DNA from: Thelonectria olida
Taxonomy: Eukaryota; Ascomycota; Sordariomycetes; Hypocreales; Nectriaceae
Reading direction: 5' to 3'
Length of the DNA: 64,000 nucleotides
NCBI GenBank assembly: GCA_020736575.1
Contig: JAGPYM010000006.1
Coordinates: 558,001-622,000, forward strand
Positions 24,584 to 35,817 of this stretch are shown here, piece by piece. A program made the translations under genes and the position numbers. Every line of letters begins with the position of its first letter. Position 1 is the stretch's first letter. A model generated the notes under the pieces. It had not been told where the DNA came from and did no database searches. It saw nothing but the letters and a program-made list of their open reading frames with translations.

Positions 24584-26959
24584 TCATAGAGTCACAGTGA
24601 CATTAACCCCCTTGAGATCCTCCACCCGCGAGCTCGATCCCGCCCAGAAGTTGTACAGGCCATCCTTGACCTTGAGCTTCGTGTTGACGTAGTATCCCAG
24701 ATCGTCAGTGGGTATAGAGAAGCTGACGTCCTTGCTCTCACCAGCCTCCAAGTCGACCTTTTCGAAACGTACGAGACGGCGCACGGGGAACTCGATGCCC
24801 TCCGTGGTGTTGGGCCGGTGGTACACTTGCACAACTTCCTTGCCCGCCACGGAGCCCGTGTTCTTGACCGTGACGCTGATGCTCACCGTGCCCTTCTTGT
24901 ACGAAGCCTTCGGCGTCGAAATGTCAAACGTTGTGTAGCTCAGCCCGAACCCAAAGGGCATCGGCGACGCGTGCTGCAGGATCGGCCATTGCCAGGCAGA
25001 GTGGTAGCCGAGCCGCGAGTCGCCGCCCGGCGAGTCGTCCGAGTTGAGGTAGTCGTAGAAGCTGGGCACGGCGGCCGAGAGTTGTGGCATGCTGACGGTC
25101 AGCTTGCCGCTGGGGTTGACCTTGCCGGTGATGATCTCGACGAGCGCATGGTTGGTGTACTCGCCGCCGAGGAGCGAGTGCAGGATGGCGTTGGAGCGGA
25201 GCGTCGAGTTGCCGAGGACAAAAGGCTGGCCGCCGGTGAGGATGAGCACCGTCGGGACGTCGGCGTCGAGAACCGCGTCGAGGAGCTGTTGCTGGAGACC
25301 GGGGAGACCAAGGTCAGCATGGGAGAAGAACTCGCCGTCGGTTCGCTTCTTGAATAGGGGATCTTCCATGGGAGCCGAAAGGGAGCCGAGCATTAGGACG
25401 GCAAATCCAGCATCCTTGGCAGCAGCAACAGCATCCGAAATGCCACTGTCATCGGTCGTGTCCAACAGGTCAACGGCGGATACAAACTGCACATTGTCCT
25501 CACCCAGGGCCGACTTGAGGCTCGTGTGAAGCGAATCGCCCCATTTGGGGTTGGAGGCGTTGATGGCGGCGTACGAGCCAAAGTTGAGCAGGTCGCCAAA
25601 GGGGCCGAGCAGAGCGACCTTCTCGGGCGTCTTGGGAAGAATGCCGTCGTTCTTGAGGAGGACAATGCCCTCACGAGCAGCCTCTTTGGCAATCTTGACG
25701 TGTGCGGAGGATCGCAGAGTCTTGTTCGCCGTCTCCAAATCAGGAAGATCATTGTCGAAAACACCGGTGGCGAACTTGAGAGTGAGGATGTTGAGGGCGG
25801 CCTCGTCGACAAGGCTGGCAACCTTCTTGTCCTTGACACTCGAGATGAGCATGGGGAAGACGGGAGGGCTGCCGGGGCTCAGCTCCATCTGCAGACCAGC
25901 CTGGAGAGCCTGGAGGGCGGCGTCTGCGTACGAGGTCGCGACCTTGGACTGGGTGTACATGTTGGAGATGGACCCAGCGTCGGACATGATGACGCCGTCG
26001 AAGCCGAGCTTGCCGCGCAGGATTTCCTGGATCATGTACTCGTTCATCGACATGGGAACCAGGTCGACAGTGGCGTACGAGACCATCAGAGCCAGCGGAT
26101 CGGCCTCGAGAGCGCGGATGTAAGGGCGCAGCTGGTCGTTGAAGATGTGGTTCAGGCCGCCGTACTGGCTTGCCGCGTTGACGCCGCCGCGAGTCTCGCC
26201 GTAGACAAAGTGCTTGATGGTGCAGGCGACCTTGACGTTGCCGGCGTCGTCCTTCCCCTGCATTGTCTCGACGTACTTGTGGCCGAATTCTCCCACGAGG
26301 TAGGCATCTTCGCCGAAGCTGTGGGAAGTCAGCGGTGAGTCTTGGTGAGTAATGGGTGCGACTTACAGCTCGCCGATTCTCCCATATCGAGGTTCCCATC
26401 CGATATCAAGGGGGGGCGAAAGGACCCAGTTGACGCCGATGGAAAGCTGCTCCTCGCGGATGGCTTGGGTGACTTGCTCAAAGAGGTCGATGTTGAAGGT
26501 CGAGGACATGGCTAAGTTGCTGGGGAAGACGGTGCCTCCAGAAATGAAGAGGCCATTGACCGAGTCGGTGATTGTGATGAAGGGAATTTTGTGAGTGCTG
26601 TTCTTGATCTGGTTCTCGCGGATCTCGTTGACAGTAGGCAGCACATCCAGAGCCCAGTTGTACATAGGTCCAAAGCCTATCGGCCGTGTAAGCAACCAGA
26701 TCTCGGGGTCAAAGTATCACAGGGTTTCCTTACCAATGTTTCCGTTCTGAGTTTGGTACCTGGTGTTGTAGTTGTCCTCATCCACGATGCCCCCTGACTT
26801 GAGCAGTCGGCGAATACCGCCCATCTGCGCAATCTTCTCTTCATACGTCAACTTCTTGAGCAACGCCTTTGCCCTCTGTCTAGGAGTGCTCTTGGCCGCC
26901 GAAGCCGCGCCCAACTGACAAGCAGCCAAGGCCGCAGCGATCAACTGGAATTTGACCAT
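24584..26959 (-). CDS. Secreted GH3 beta-glucosidase-type glycoside hydrolase
   Basis: Exons are 26959-26734, 26676-26367 and 26318-24584 (introns of 57 and 48 nt), giving 756 residues. A signal peptide (MVKFQLIAAALAACQLGAASA) sends it outside the cell. The GH3 N-terminal TIM-barrel carries LLKKLTYEEKIAQMGGI, the GVNWVLSPPLDI and WEPRYGRIGELFGED segments, a KHF motif near residue 215, and the nucleophile segment GFDGVIMSDAG with the likely catalytic Asp at D292. The GH3 C-terminal domain (EGIVLLKNDGILP) and a fibronectin III-like tail (YKKGTVSISVTVKNTGSVAG) follow. The family removes terminal beta-linked glucose or xylose; exact substrate cannot be read from sequence. The next gene upstream is a sulfatase in the same orientation, which suggests action on a sulfated or complex glycoside. 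A GTCCGAGGC element lies about 325 bp upstream of the ATG. Confidence 0.93.
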
Positions 26960-27709
26960 GCTGACTCGGGTATCTGATTGGACAGTTTGATTCAGTCGTT
27001 GCTTTTGATGGCCCCAGAGAGCTAAACCATCCTCCCAACGCCACGGAGACGGTCTCGACCCATCCTTATAAGCAAGTGATTTCCCCCGCATGGACGGACG
27101 ACGAACTAGTTCATCCGAACGACTGTGAGCTCATAGCCATGGGTCTATGGCGAACATGGCTACGGCGAGGTCGAATTTCGGCGTGGAGACCGGAGGACGG
27201 TAAACGATTCCCCATAAACTTCGGGCATCGCGACCCCCGGTTTAGCTTCGGGGAGTTCATGAGTTTAACGATGCTAGAGTAGGTCCGAGGCCGAGGCCGA
27301 GGGAGAGCATTCGGCGTGTCGGTCGGCCCCTCGTGTCATTGGTTGTTGGGGGATATGTCGCCATCGGCGGGCCGCTGGGATATGCCCCAGATTTGGATTA
27401 CCAATCGGGCAAGGGAGTGGAATGATGCTGAATGATCCGAGTATTCGTAGACAGGTAGACAGGCTATTGAGAGCTACTAGGAAATGTAAGCGAGCTCGTC
27501 TTGTTGTGTCATGAGACCTTTCTGGAGTAGTGGTGATGGTCTCATGGGCGGAACTCGGCGTGTAAGTGGGTGAGGTGAGGGCATCACTGGCCAGATGCTG
27601 TACGCACATAACGACGCTGAAGTTGAAACAAACTCGTATTTCTAATACTCATGCTCATTTCATATTCATTCACTCTATTCTATCATTTCATGCAGTTCTA
27701 GATCGCCAA
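26960..27709. other. Promoter of the GH3 gene
   Basis: This sits between the sulfatase stop and the GH3 start. It includes the GC-rich CCGAGG repeat at 27283-27302. I see no coding sequence. Confidence 0.6.
27283..27302. promoter_or_regulatory. Candidate regulatory element: GTCCGAGGC within a CCGAGG triple repeat
   Basis: The 9-mer GTCCGAGGC occupies 27283-27291 and is continued by two more CCGAGG units. The same 9-mer occurs twice on the opposite strand in the sulfatase promoter. Function is inferred only from this sharing. Confidence 0.35.
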
Positions 27710-29343
27710 TCATGCAGTTCCCGTCGGATGAACAGGCTCGTCGCCAATCTCCACCATCTTGCTCTCCAGCAACGCCGTCATGTGCTTCACCACGTCCTTG
27801 TACTCGCCCTCGTTATACACGTTGAACAGCTCTAGCGGGTCCTTTTCGCAGTCAAACAGCTCCCACTCCTTGTGGTCCTCGTCGCCGGGACGAGCGCCCT
27901 TGATCCCAAGCGTTTCGTTGTACCAGTAGATGAGCTTGTACCGCTGATCGCGAATGCCGTAGTGCGCGTACGCATGGTGGATGATGTCGTTGTGCATCCA
28001 GTATCGATGATACGCAGCCTGCGGCCACTCCTCGGGCGTGTTCCCCTGTAGCAACTTGCGGAATGACTTGCCCTGCATGTATGAGGGCACGCGGAGGTTG
28101 GCATAGTCCAGCCATGTGGTTGCAAAGTCAACGTTGCAGATAATATCATTACACACAGATCCCGACTTGATCTCGTTTGGGTACCGGATCAGGAACGGCA
28201 TCTGGAACGACTCCTCGTACATGAAGCGCTTGTCGAACCAGCCGTGCTCGCCCAGGAAGAAGCCCTGGTCCGACGTGTAGATGACAATCGTGTTGGCCGC
28301 CAGGTCCGGCTCGTCGGCATCCATGTAGTCCAGCAGCTGGCCGACGCTATCGTCGATGGACTGGATGGTGCGCAGGTACCGCTGCATGTAGCGCTGGAAC
28401 TTGAACTCGGCCAGCTCGCCCGCCGTCTCGAACCGGAACACGGTCCCGTCCTCCTTGTCGATGAGCTTCAGCGCCTTGATGTCCTCGACGCTCGTCGGCG
28501 CAGGGATCTTGCGCTCGCTGGCGCCCTTCTCCTGCTGGACACGCTCGCCAACGCGGCTTCCGCCGTCGGGCTGGACGAGACCCAGGTCCTGGTACGTGAG
28601 GTCTTCGGCGACGCGCATCTTGGCAATCTTTGCGGCGCGGGCGCGGTTCTTGTAGTCGTCGGTGAAGGTGTCGGGGAGACGGACGGGCTCCGTGTAGAGG
28701 TGCTTGTGCTTGTCGTCGCACTCCCACGAGCGATGGGGCGCTTTGTGGTGGCACATGAGGAAGAACGGGCGGCTCTTGTCGCGCGACTTGATGAAGTCGA
28801 GAGACTTGTCGGTGATGATGTCGGTGACGTAGCCCGGGTTGACGTGGACGCCGTCGTGCTCTATGAACTCGGGGTCCCAGTACTCGCCCTGTCCGGGGAG
28901 GACAGACCAGTAGTCGAAGCCGGTGGGCTGGTTCACTTGTTCCTCGCCCATGTGCCACTTCCCGACCATGGCGGTTTGGTAGCCGCCTGTTCGAAGGTGT
29001 TTTGCGACATTGGGAAGATGGCTGTTGATCTGTTCAAGGGGGTTAGGCGGTCTTTCTGAGAGGCAGTTGGAGAGCAACTCACGTGATCATCCAGTGTCAT
29101 GACACCGTTGACATGGTTGTAAGTGCCGCAGAGAATAGCCGCTCGGCTCGGAGTGCAAATGCTGTTTGTGACGTAGCAATGGTTGAAGAGCATGCCTTCG
29201 CTCGCAAGACGGTCGATGTTCGGCGTGTTGTTGATGCCGGCGCCGTAGGCACTAATGGACTTGGAGGCGTGGTCATCAGCCATGATGAAGATGACGTTTG
29301 GACGGCCATGGCCGCTAGTCGTCTCTGGAGCTGCTGAAGCCAT
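27710..29343 (-). CDS. Sulfatase (arylsulfatase family, type I)
   Basis: Exons are 29343-29083 and 29029-27710 (53-nt intron, GTGAGT to GAACAG), giving 526 residues. The N-terminus reads [15 protein letters not shown], where the Asp pair binds the metal. The sulfatase signature CTPSR starts at C63; in this family the Cys is converted to formylglycine and attacks the sulfate ester. A second signature, [13 protein letters not shown], follows near residue 110. The C-terminal part ([20 protein letters not shown]) supplies further metal ligands and matches the sulfatase/DUF4976 type. There is no signal peptide, so it is probably intracellular and may act on imported sulfated molecules. The substrate is unknown. 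Bacterial-style glycan sulfatases and fungal aryl/choline sulfatases share these motifs. It lies between the GH3 gene and a two-finger regulator. Confidence 0.92.
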
Positions 29344-29887
29344 TGCGGCCTCGTTCTTGGGATTTCCGAGGCAACGAGGATATGATTGTGAAGAGGCGAG
29401 TTGGTATAATTCGTCTCAATTGACTTGGCGTAAAGAACAAGAGACTCATTCACAAGAGAGAGAATGGAAGAAGAAAAATTCGAGGGGAACGACAAACATG
29501 ACATGCCACTTCACGTCCAAATGCACGTCACCGATTCCCGATGTTTCACGAAATTCAGGGTCCAACCGTCTCCGACAAGCCGGACTCGGGCTTGGAGGCC
29601 GGACTCCACTCATTGTGCATCGGCCTCGGACGACGGAGCCTCGGACGGGACCAACACTCATTGGCTGAAGCCATCTCTCCTCTGTGGACGCCATGAGATT
29701 GAATTGAACGAAAAAGAAAAGACAGCCAGGTTTGCTTTTTCCTCTTGCATTAGACTCATACATTAATGGCTTGACGCTTGCCCTCAGGCCATCGCAAGTT
29801 GTAACGACTCGGCTGTTGGTATACAGACACTAGTAATGGTACAAGCAAGTTACGCACTTCGTCAAGACCGAACCATTTATCCTCGGC
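29344..29887. other. Promoter of the sulfatase gene / 3' flank of regulator 2
   Basis: No coding sequence seen. It contains two direct repeats of GCCGGACTC (29579-29587 and 29598-29606) and two of GCCTCGGAC (29623-29631 and 29638-29646), about 240-300 bp upstream of the sulfatase ATG. Confidence 0.6.
29623..29646. promoter_or_regulatory. Candidate regulatory element: two GCCTCGGAC copies
   Basis: Two identical 9-mers, 15 bases apart start to start, lie 280-303 bp upstream of the sulfatase start. They are the reverse complement of the GTCCGAGGC found upstream of the GH3 gene. The CGG/CCG content is compatible with Zn2Cys6 binding, but this is inference. Confidence 0.35.
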
Positions 29888-32274
29888 TTAGTACATGTAC
29901 TGCTCATCAAACCCTCCCAGGTAACCGCTCAGCTCCTGAGGGCCTGGATTGCACGTCCACGCGTTAAAGTCCAAGCTCGAACCACCGTACGGCAGGCCAA
30001 AGAGAAAGTAGGGATCCGTCGCAGCATCGACGGCGGGCAGCCCAGGGTCTCGGGGGGCGCTCCATTCCGCCTGTGGCTCCTGCACCTGGTCCTCGTCGGT
30101 CGACGCCGTCCAGCTGAGCGCCGGCTCGGGGGGAGGCTCTGGAGCCGCGTCGCGGCTGTCGTCGACAAAGTCGGACTGGCGGAGAAGGCTGTGTATTGCC
30201 AGGCGCTGGCGGATGTATGCGTCCCTGGACAGTTTGGGTGCCGGGAGAGGGTTCGGGTCGACGGCTGACACGGCTCCGTGGTCGGCAGACTCGAGCCATG
30301 ACTTGTGTTGTTGGATGACTCTCTCGAGTTCTTGCCTCTGTTGGACAGTCAGTGAGCTTGCCCGTGCGACTCTTCTCGTCTATCTCTAAAACTCACCATG
30401 GCCTTGAGTTGTGCTGAAAAGGCAAAGTACCGCGTAATGACGTCCAGGCATAGCTGTGCCTTGTTGATGGCCATCTGCATGGGCAGACCCGTATTGTCCC
30501 GACCCGTGTACGTCCCAAACATGATCAGACGCGCCCCATGGTATGCGCAAACAGCGGCGTCGAACTCCAGCATGTCGCGTTCGTCCTTGTGCTGCACAAA
30601 GTCGGACAAAACCTTGACGATTTGTTCGGCGTGGCCCAGACACTTATCCTTCATCAGCGCTCGCTCTGGAGCTGCCATCCCGTCGACAGCTGCGTGAGGC
30701 GTAGACTCGGGATACCCCGTCAGGAAGATGCGGTAGAGGTCGCAGTGGCATTGATGCCAGCTCATGTGCTATACAGCCGTTAGACCTGCGGCATGAATTG
30801 CGTCGAAGGAACCTACCGTGATGGCATATTGAGGCGGACGATGAAGCTCTTCTGGGTTCAACGGCGGGTACTGATCGCCGGGCGCTAATCGGGTGCGGAG
30901 ACGTAAAAGGTCATTCTGGAACTTTTCCATTGAACAGAAGAGTTCCGCGAGGTTCAATTCCTTGAGAAATACTCTTCGGTTCAGTCTGACCGTGGCGTGT
31001 TAGTCGTCAACAACCACCCAAGTACGCGAAGCGAACAAACCTCATTATGCCACGACGGATAAAGGCCAGCCTAACAAAGGCTGCTCGGGACCCCAACACT
31101 TCCGGCTCAAGTCCTTTACCAGGCTGTAGATATCCGGTGCTCACGGGCCGCTCCTGGTGAAAGTCGACATCCTCACATGGGAGTTGCAGATGAATAGTAT
31201 CTGGATCGAACAGCTCAAACTCCTTTAGTCCCACGCAAAAGCTGTCTTCCAACAAATACAGCGACCAGAATGTCCGTCTCCTGACCTCCTGGGCGACTAG
31301 ACTTAGACGGGAGTGCTCGTAGTTGAGTCGCAGAGCAACGGCCCATCGCGCAGCAAGTCCAGCCATGATGAAGGCTCGAGGAAACTGTCCGACGCCTGCC
31401 CGGTATCGGATGAGGAGTAGAGACGCCTGTATCTGGAAGATGGAAGGGCGATCGAGGCGATCCAGAATCAGCCTTTCGGCCTCTTGCGCCCAAGCAGCGT
31501 GCTCGCAGTTGTGCTTAGGGAAGTACATGGACGTGATGGCGCATATGGCGAGCTTGAGCGCCCTGTCGATGGTCTTTTCGCGACATCTTTGGATGACTGT
31601 GGCCTTGTGGAGGAAGCAGTAGGATGCCAAGGGATAAAGGCGTTCGAAGTACTGGTTGATGAGGAACGCCGTTGCCTCGTCTGTGGGATAGGGTATCGAT
31701 GACGGGAGATTCGCATTGGGGACTGGATCGTCGGTGTGACCTGGGCTTTCATGCTGTGACCCCGAGGCGTCCACAAGTTGCTGTCCCTGCGCTGCCTGTC
31801 CTGGGGAGGTGTCTGGGGGATCCGAGGCTGCAGGTGCATCTTGAGACGAGGTTGCATTCGCGGCGGCAGTCTTTGGAGGGTTGCTCTTGGAGGCGGCATA
31901 GTGACACTCCCTGTTCCGGCGCTGGCAGTTGGTACACTGCGGAGTGTCGCCGGAGCAGCGAACCTTCATGGTGCGGCACTCCAGACAGGCCTTGGTCCCA
32001 CGGCATTTGGGCGGTAGGCGAGGCGCATAGCGACTTACAGGCTGCGACCCGTCCTGCTCAAACGAGCACTGGAACTGCAGGCGCTGGCAAGTCCGACAAC
32101 GAGGCACTGTGCCGTCACATCGGACCTCCGGGGAGTTAGCACCGGCCGACTCCCGGATACGGGACCACGACGGGCGTCGGAGTAAGGTATCCACGTGGTG
32201 GTGGAGGAGAGGGAAAGAAAACGTTCGTTCTTACGTACCTTGCGGACCCGGCATTGAACACATGCGGCTTTCAT
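29888..32274 (-). CDS. Transcription factor with two tandem Zn2Cys6 fingers (regulator 2)
   Basis: Exons are 32274-32239, 32125-31041, 30985-30817, 30768-30397 and 30337-29888, giving 703 residues. The 113-nt first intron splits the first finger right after MKAACVQCRVRK. Finger 1 is C5-C32 and finger 2 is C59-C86, both with normal spacing. The fungal_trans region (~160-420) includes RPSIFQIQASLLLIRYRAG, WAVALRLNYEHS and QEVRRRTFWSLYLLED. A WHQCHCDLYR motif follows. Layout and motifs match the regulator at 16.7-19.1 kb, so the two are paralogues. The chosen start is the first ATG in frame. A four-codon upstream ORF ends on it (TAATG). It is transcribed away from the sugar transporter, toward the sulfatase and GH3 genes, and is their most likely local regulator (inference). 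Confidence 0.9.
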
Positions 32275-32288
32275 TACTGCGGCTCCAT
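32274..32288 (-). promoter_or_regulatory. Four-codon upstream ORF overlapping the regulator 2 start codon
   Basis: Reading 5' to 3' on the minus strand, ATG GAG CCG CAG TAA ends in TAATG, sharing one base with the regulator start. Such an arrangement can lower translation or allow stop-and-restart. It matters only if the transcript begins upstream of it. Confidence 0.5.
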
Positions 32289-33457
32289 GCAATGATCGAT
32301 ACGGAAAGATTGTCTGATTAGCGATAGATGGCAGCTTTTGGGGATGCAGATGTCAAGTTTTCGTTGTGAGCTGAGAAACGGGAAGCGGGGGGGGCCTATT
32401 GGAAGGCGACGACTTTGCAGCCGAACGAACGGCAAGGACCAAAAGCGACGATTCCACTCGGGAACAGGGATAATGGCCTTTGCCTTTGCCTTTTAGTTGC
32501 CCAGGAAAAAGGGGCGGTTGGTCACAGAATGCGGAGAAATTGGAGCTGAATCTGTCACGAGGGCTCGAAATGGATGACACTTGATGCAACCACGACAGCG
32601 CATTCCGGGGGTAACCACGAATACAACCACTGAACTCGATTCATGAAGAAGGCATGAGAAAACCAAGTCAACAAAGAAACCCATCATCATTATGATACCC
32701 TCCCCTATCTCTCCTCGCCCTTTTTCACATCAAGTCATGATACTGCCTGAGCACGCCATTTCCCAAAGGCCTCGCAAACTCCCCGCTGGGCTCCTCCAAA
32801 CGCAGCTCGAGGCCCAATGAAGCAGCAGAGATCCTTACGCGTAGGCCCACGCATCGACATTTCGTCAGCCCGGGCCTCGATGGCGTGCGGGGTCTCCGCA
32901 CTTTCCACTCGGGCCAATCACCGCCAGGGCCGACCGACCGCTCCGGACGTCTCCGCTTTTATCGGCTGCACCCTCCGTCCCTCCGAAATGGACCCCCGGC
33001 CTGTGCTCATCGTCCTGCCAAGCTGACTCGCCCTGTCAATGTTCTAGCCCTGTTATGGCGTAGACCTATGAACGGCCAAGCATGGACGTTATGCGGCAAA
33101 CCGAACCCCCTGCGAACGCCAACACTGGCCCGTAGTCTTGTTTTCTCCCGCCGAGGAGCCTCGCCCAATGGTCTACCACACCCCCCGATCCCCCGTGTCT
33201 CACCTTACTTTGTGAATGGCCTTGCTGATACAGCCTCGCTAACGAGAGGCCTTGTTGACCGAGCTCCGAACTTTCCATCGAAATCCTCTTCCGGTCCTGC
33301 CTGCTCGCACCATCACTTCACCCTCTGGTGACATTGAGACCGGGTTCCTTTATAAGAGGAAGTGATTCCCGACCAGTTCCAAGGATATAATTCCACATCC
33401 TAGACATTTCAGTCTGTGAGTGATAGTGTACATATCGGATTCAAGGCAATCGCAATC
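32275..33457. other. Divergent promoter between regulator 2 and the sugar transporter
   Basis: A 1.2 kb region with no convincing gene. It is CT/GC-rich with several CCGAGG/CTCGAGG-like words (32800-32815, 33150-33170) and a TATAAG at 33351. Its position between the regulator and the transporter suggests coordinated control. Confidence 0.55.
33351..33356 (+). promoter_or_regulatory. Possible TATA element of the sugar transporter gene
   Basis: TATAAG lies 107 bases before the transporter ATG, a fitting distance for a fungal TATA box. It is a single short match. Confidence 0.3.
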
Positions 33458-35421
33458 ATGTCACGTCTCGGAACGTTTCGAGCCTCGTACCTCGTGGCTC
33501 TGAGCTGCATTGGCTCGTTCCTCTTTGCCTACGACACAGGCATTGTGGGAGGAGTCCTCGGCCTTGCGAGTTTCCAAAAGGACATGGGAATGACGGCCGC
33601 GAGCAAGGCTACTGTGAGCTCCAACTCTGCTAGTTTGCTGCAAGCCGGAGGTGAGCTTTTCCAATTACACGTCTGCTTCTTTGGATACTGACCCCGGATG
33701 AAGCTTTTTTTGCTTGCTTCTTTGTGTGGCCCTTTACCGCTAGGTTCGGGCGTCGATACTCCATCATCTTGGCTTCCTTCATCTTCAACATCGGCGCCAT
33801 TCTCCAACTCTTCTTCCCCAACAACAGCGTCGGATGCTGGTACGCCGGCCGGACCATCGCCGGGCTGGGCGTCGGCATCGCCACCGTCATCATCCCCATG
33901 TACTCGAGCGAGATGGCGCCCAAGGAGATCCGCGGCAAGCTCGGCAGCATGTTCCAGTTCTTCTTCACCCTCGGCGTCTTCACGAGTTACTGGATCGACT
34001 ACGCCGTCGCCAAGCACATGGAGCCGACCACGGCCCAGTGGCGCATTCCCGTTGGCCTCCAGCTTATCCCCGGCGGCGCCCTCGGATTGGGAATGCTGCT
34101 GACAAGGGAAAGCACTCGATGGCTGGCCAAGGTGGGAAGACACGAGGAAGCTCTCGAGTCTCTGGTGTGGGTTCGTGGTGGCGAGCTGACGGACGCCGTG
34201 CGAGCGGAGATGGACGAGATTCTGGCTGGTATTGCTGAGGAGCAGCGCGTCACCGAAGGACTGACGTGGAAAGAGTTCCTTCTCCCGGCCAACAGATGGC
34301 GAATGATTATGGTCATTACGCTTCAAATTGGTAAGGCTCCTTATCAGGACGACTTGAAGTCACGGCACTAACTCAGCATCAGGTGTCCAATTTACCGGAA
34401 ACACGTCTCTCGCCTACTGTAAGCTCGCTCTCGAACATATGCTGAATATGAAACCAATTCTAACATTACATAGTCTCGCCCCAGGTCTTCACTGCAGTTG
34501 GAGCCGGTTCCAACGCCTATCTCTTTAGCGGTTTCTTCGGCTTGGTCAAGGTCGTGTCCTGCGGCTTCTTTCTGCTGTTCCTCGTCGAGAGAATCGGCCG
34601 GAGATGGTCTCTCATCGGCGGCGCTTTTGGAATGGGCGTCTACATGCTCATCATTGCAGGCGAGTTAGCTCATTACCTAACCTAGGTAAAATTCTTTATC
34701 CAATGGCCATGAAACTAATACCTAAGAATAGTCATCACGGCCACTCACCCGCCCTCGGCCGCTGCCGGCATTACCTCTGCCTCGGTTGCTTCGCTGACTA
34801 TGATCTATCTGGAAGCCAGTAAGTCGACGATAGCCAGAGAGGAGTTCAAGGAGAAGATTTCTAATCAATCAACAGTGACTTATAACATTTCGTGGGGTCC
34901 GGTTCCTTGGGTAAGTCTCAACCCTTTCCTCGGAGGAGTTGAAGTTGTCCAACGATCCCAACAATAAATATTTGACAAACGAACTTGTTCATCATATATT
35001 CATATATAGTCATTGGATAAGACATATAACGCTAACGGGCCAATAGTTGTACATGAGCGAGATCTTCCCCACCAGAATTCGAGAAGGCGGAATCGCCATC
35101 GGAACCGCAACCCAATGGCTTTTCAACTTCGTCTTGTCGCAAATCACGCCTCATGCTATTGAAAACCTGGGTTGGCGAACTTTTCTCATGTTTAGCATTT
35201 TCAACTTTGCGCTTGTTGTCTATGCCTTCTTCATCATCAAGGAGACCAAGGGGCGGTCGCTCGAAGAGATGGAGATCCGTAAGAGCCCCAGTCCTCAAAC
35301 TGTCTGAAAGAGCAATAAAGCTAACTCGATTCTAGTTTTCAACCCAAAGCATGCCGAGACTGACATCGAACGATCCCATGTGCACGCCGACGACAAAAAG
35401 GAGTTGGAAGCCCAACATTAG
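33458..35421 (+). CDS. MFS sugar transporter (sugar porter family)
   Basis: Eight exons: 33458-33650, 33704-34330, 34383-34418, 34474-34659, 34732-34818, 34876-34910, 35047-35278 and 35336-35421, for 493 residues, a typical length. Family motifs are in order: the first membrane helix with FLFAYDTGIVGGVLG, ARFGRR after helix 2, AGRTIAGLGVG, the TRESTRWLAKVGR equivalent of the PESPR motif, VERIGRR, GPVPWLYMSEIFPTRIREG, and KETKGRSLEEME near the C-terminus. It should import a sugar or related compound across the plasma membrane by proton symport. The substrate is unknown; the neighbouring GH3 and sulfatase suggest a released glycoside sugar. The fourth intron (34660-34731) needs a GC donor (GCGAGT) to keep frame. 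Confidence 0.93.
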
Positions 35422-35817
35422 ATTCATATGTGGTTGTGTGGAACCACACTGTCTGTCTGATATTGATATCCAGTATTGAGGTTGGTGGTAATTTCTTTCG
35501 AGATGGCAGGATCCGGTCTTTGATATAACAATGATTGTAAATAATAAAAGACGGTGACGCTGTCTAAACTGGGGGGTCTGCTATATATATGTATCAACTT
35601 TTCCCCATGTGTCCTCTCTAGCACCACCCCACATGCAGCACTCAAATGTGACGTTAAGGCATGAGGTTAGGTGAGGTTAGGCGTAAGGATGGGTATGAGG
35701 TTAGACGTATGAATAGGCGCGAGGTGAGGAGTGATAGTGCCAGGCTTTTAGCCTGTTGTTTCATGTAGAGCAGGCTATCTAGTTACGGAGCACCTTCAGC
35801 ACCCATCTCAGGCGAGA
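35422..35817. other. Intergenic between convergent genes
   Basis: 3' flanks of the transporter and the membrane-protein gene. It contains the short G/T-rich repeat listed separately. No gene seen. Confidence 0.6.
35658..35730. repeat. Imperfect tandem repeat of (A)TGAGGTTAGGCGT units
   Basis: Four to five degenerate copies of a 13-18 base unit containing GAGGTTAG or GAGGTGAG are visible. It is outside any coding sequence. Confidence 0.7.

Noticed and set aside
25526..26338. 270-codon open frame on the + strand
   Set aside because: It is antisense to the GH3 catalytic exon and has no domain character.
28244..29059. 271-codon open frame on the + strand
   Set aside because: It lies opposite the sulfatase, whose motifs are unmistakable. 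Its Val/Glu/Leu/Asp-rich content is the mirror of GC-biased codons.
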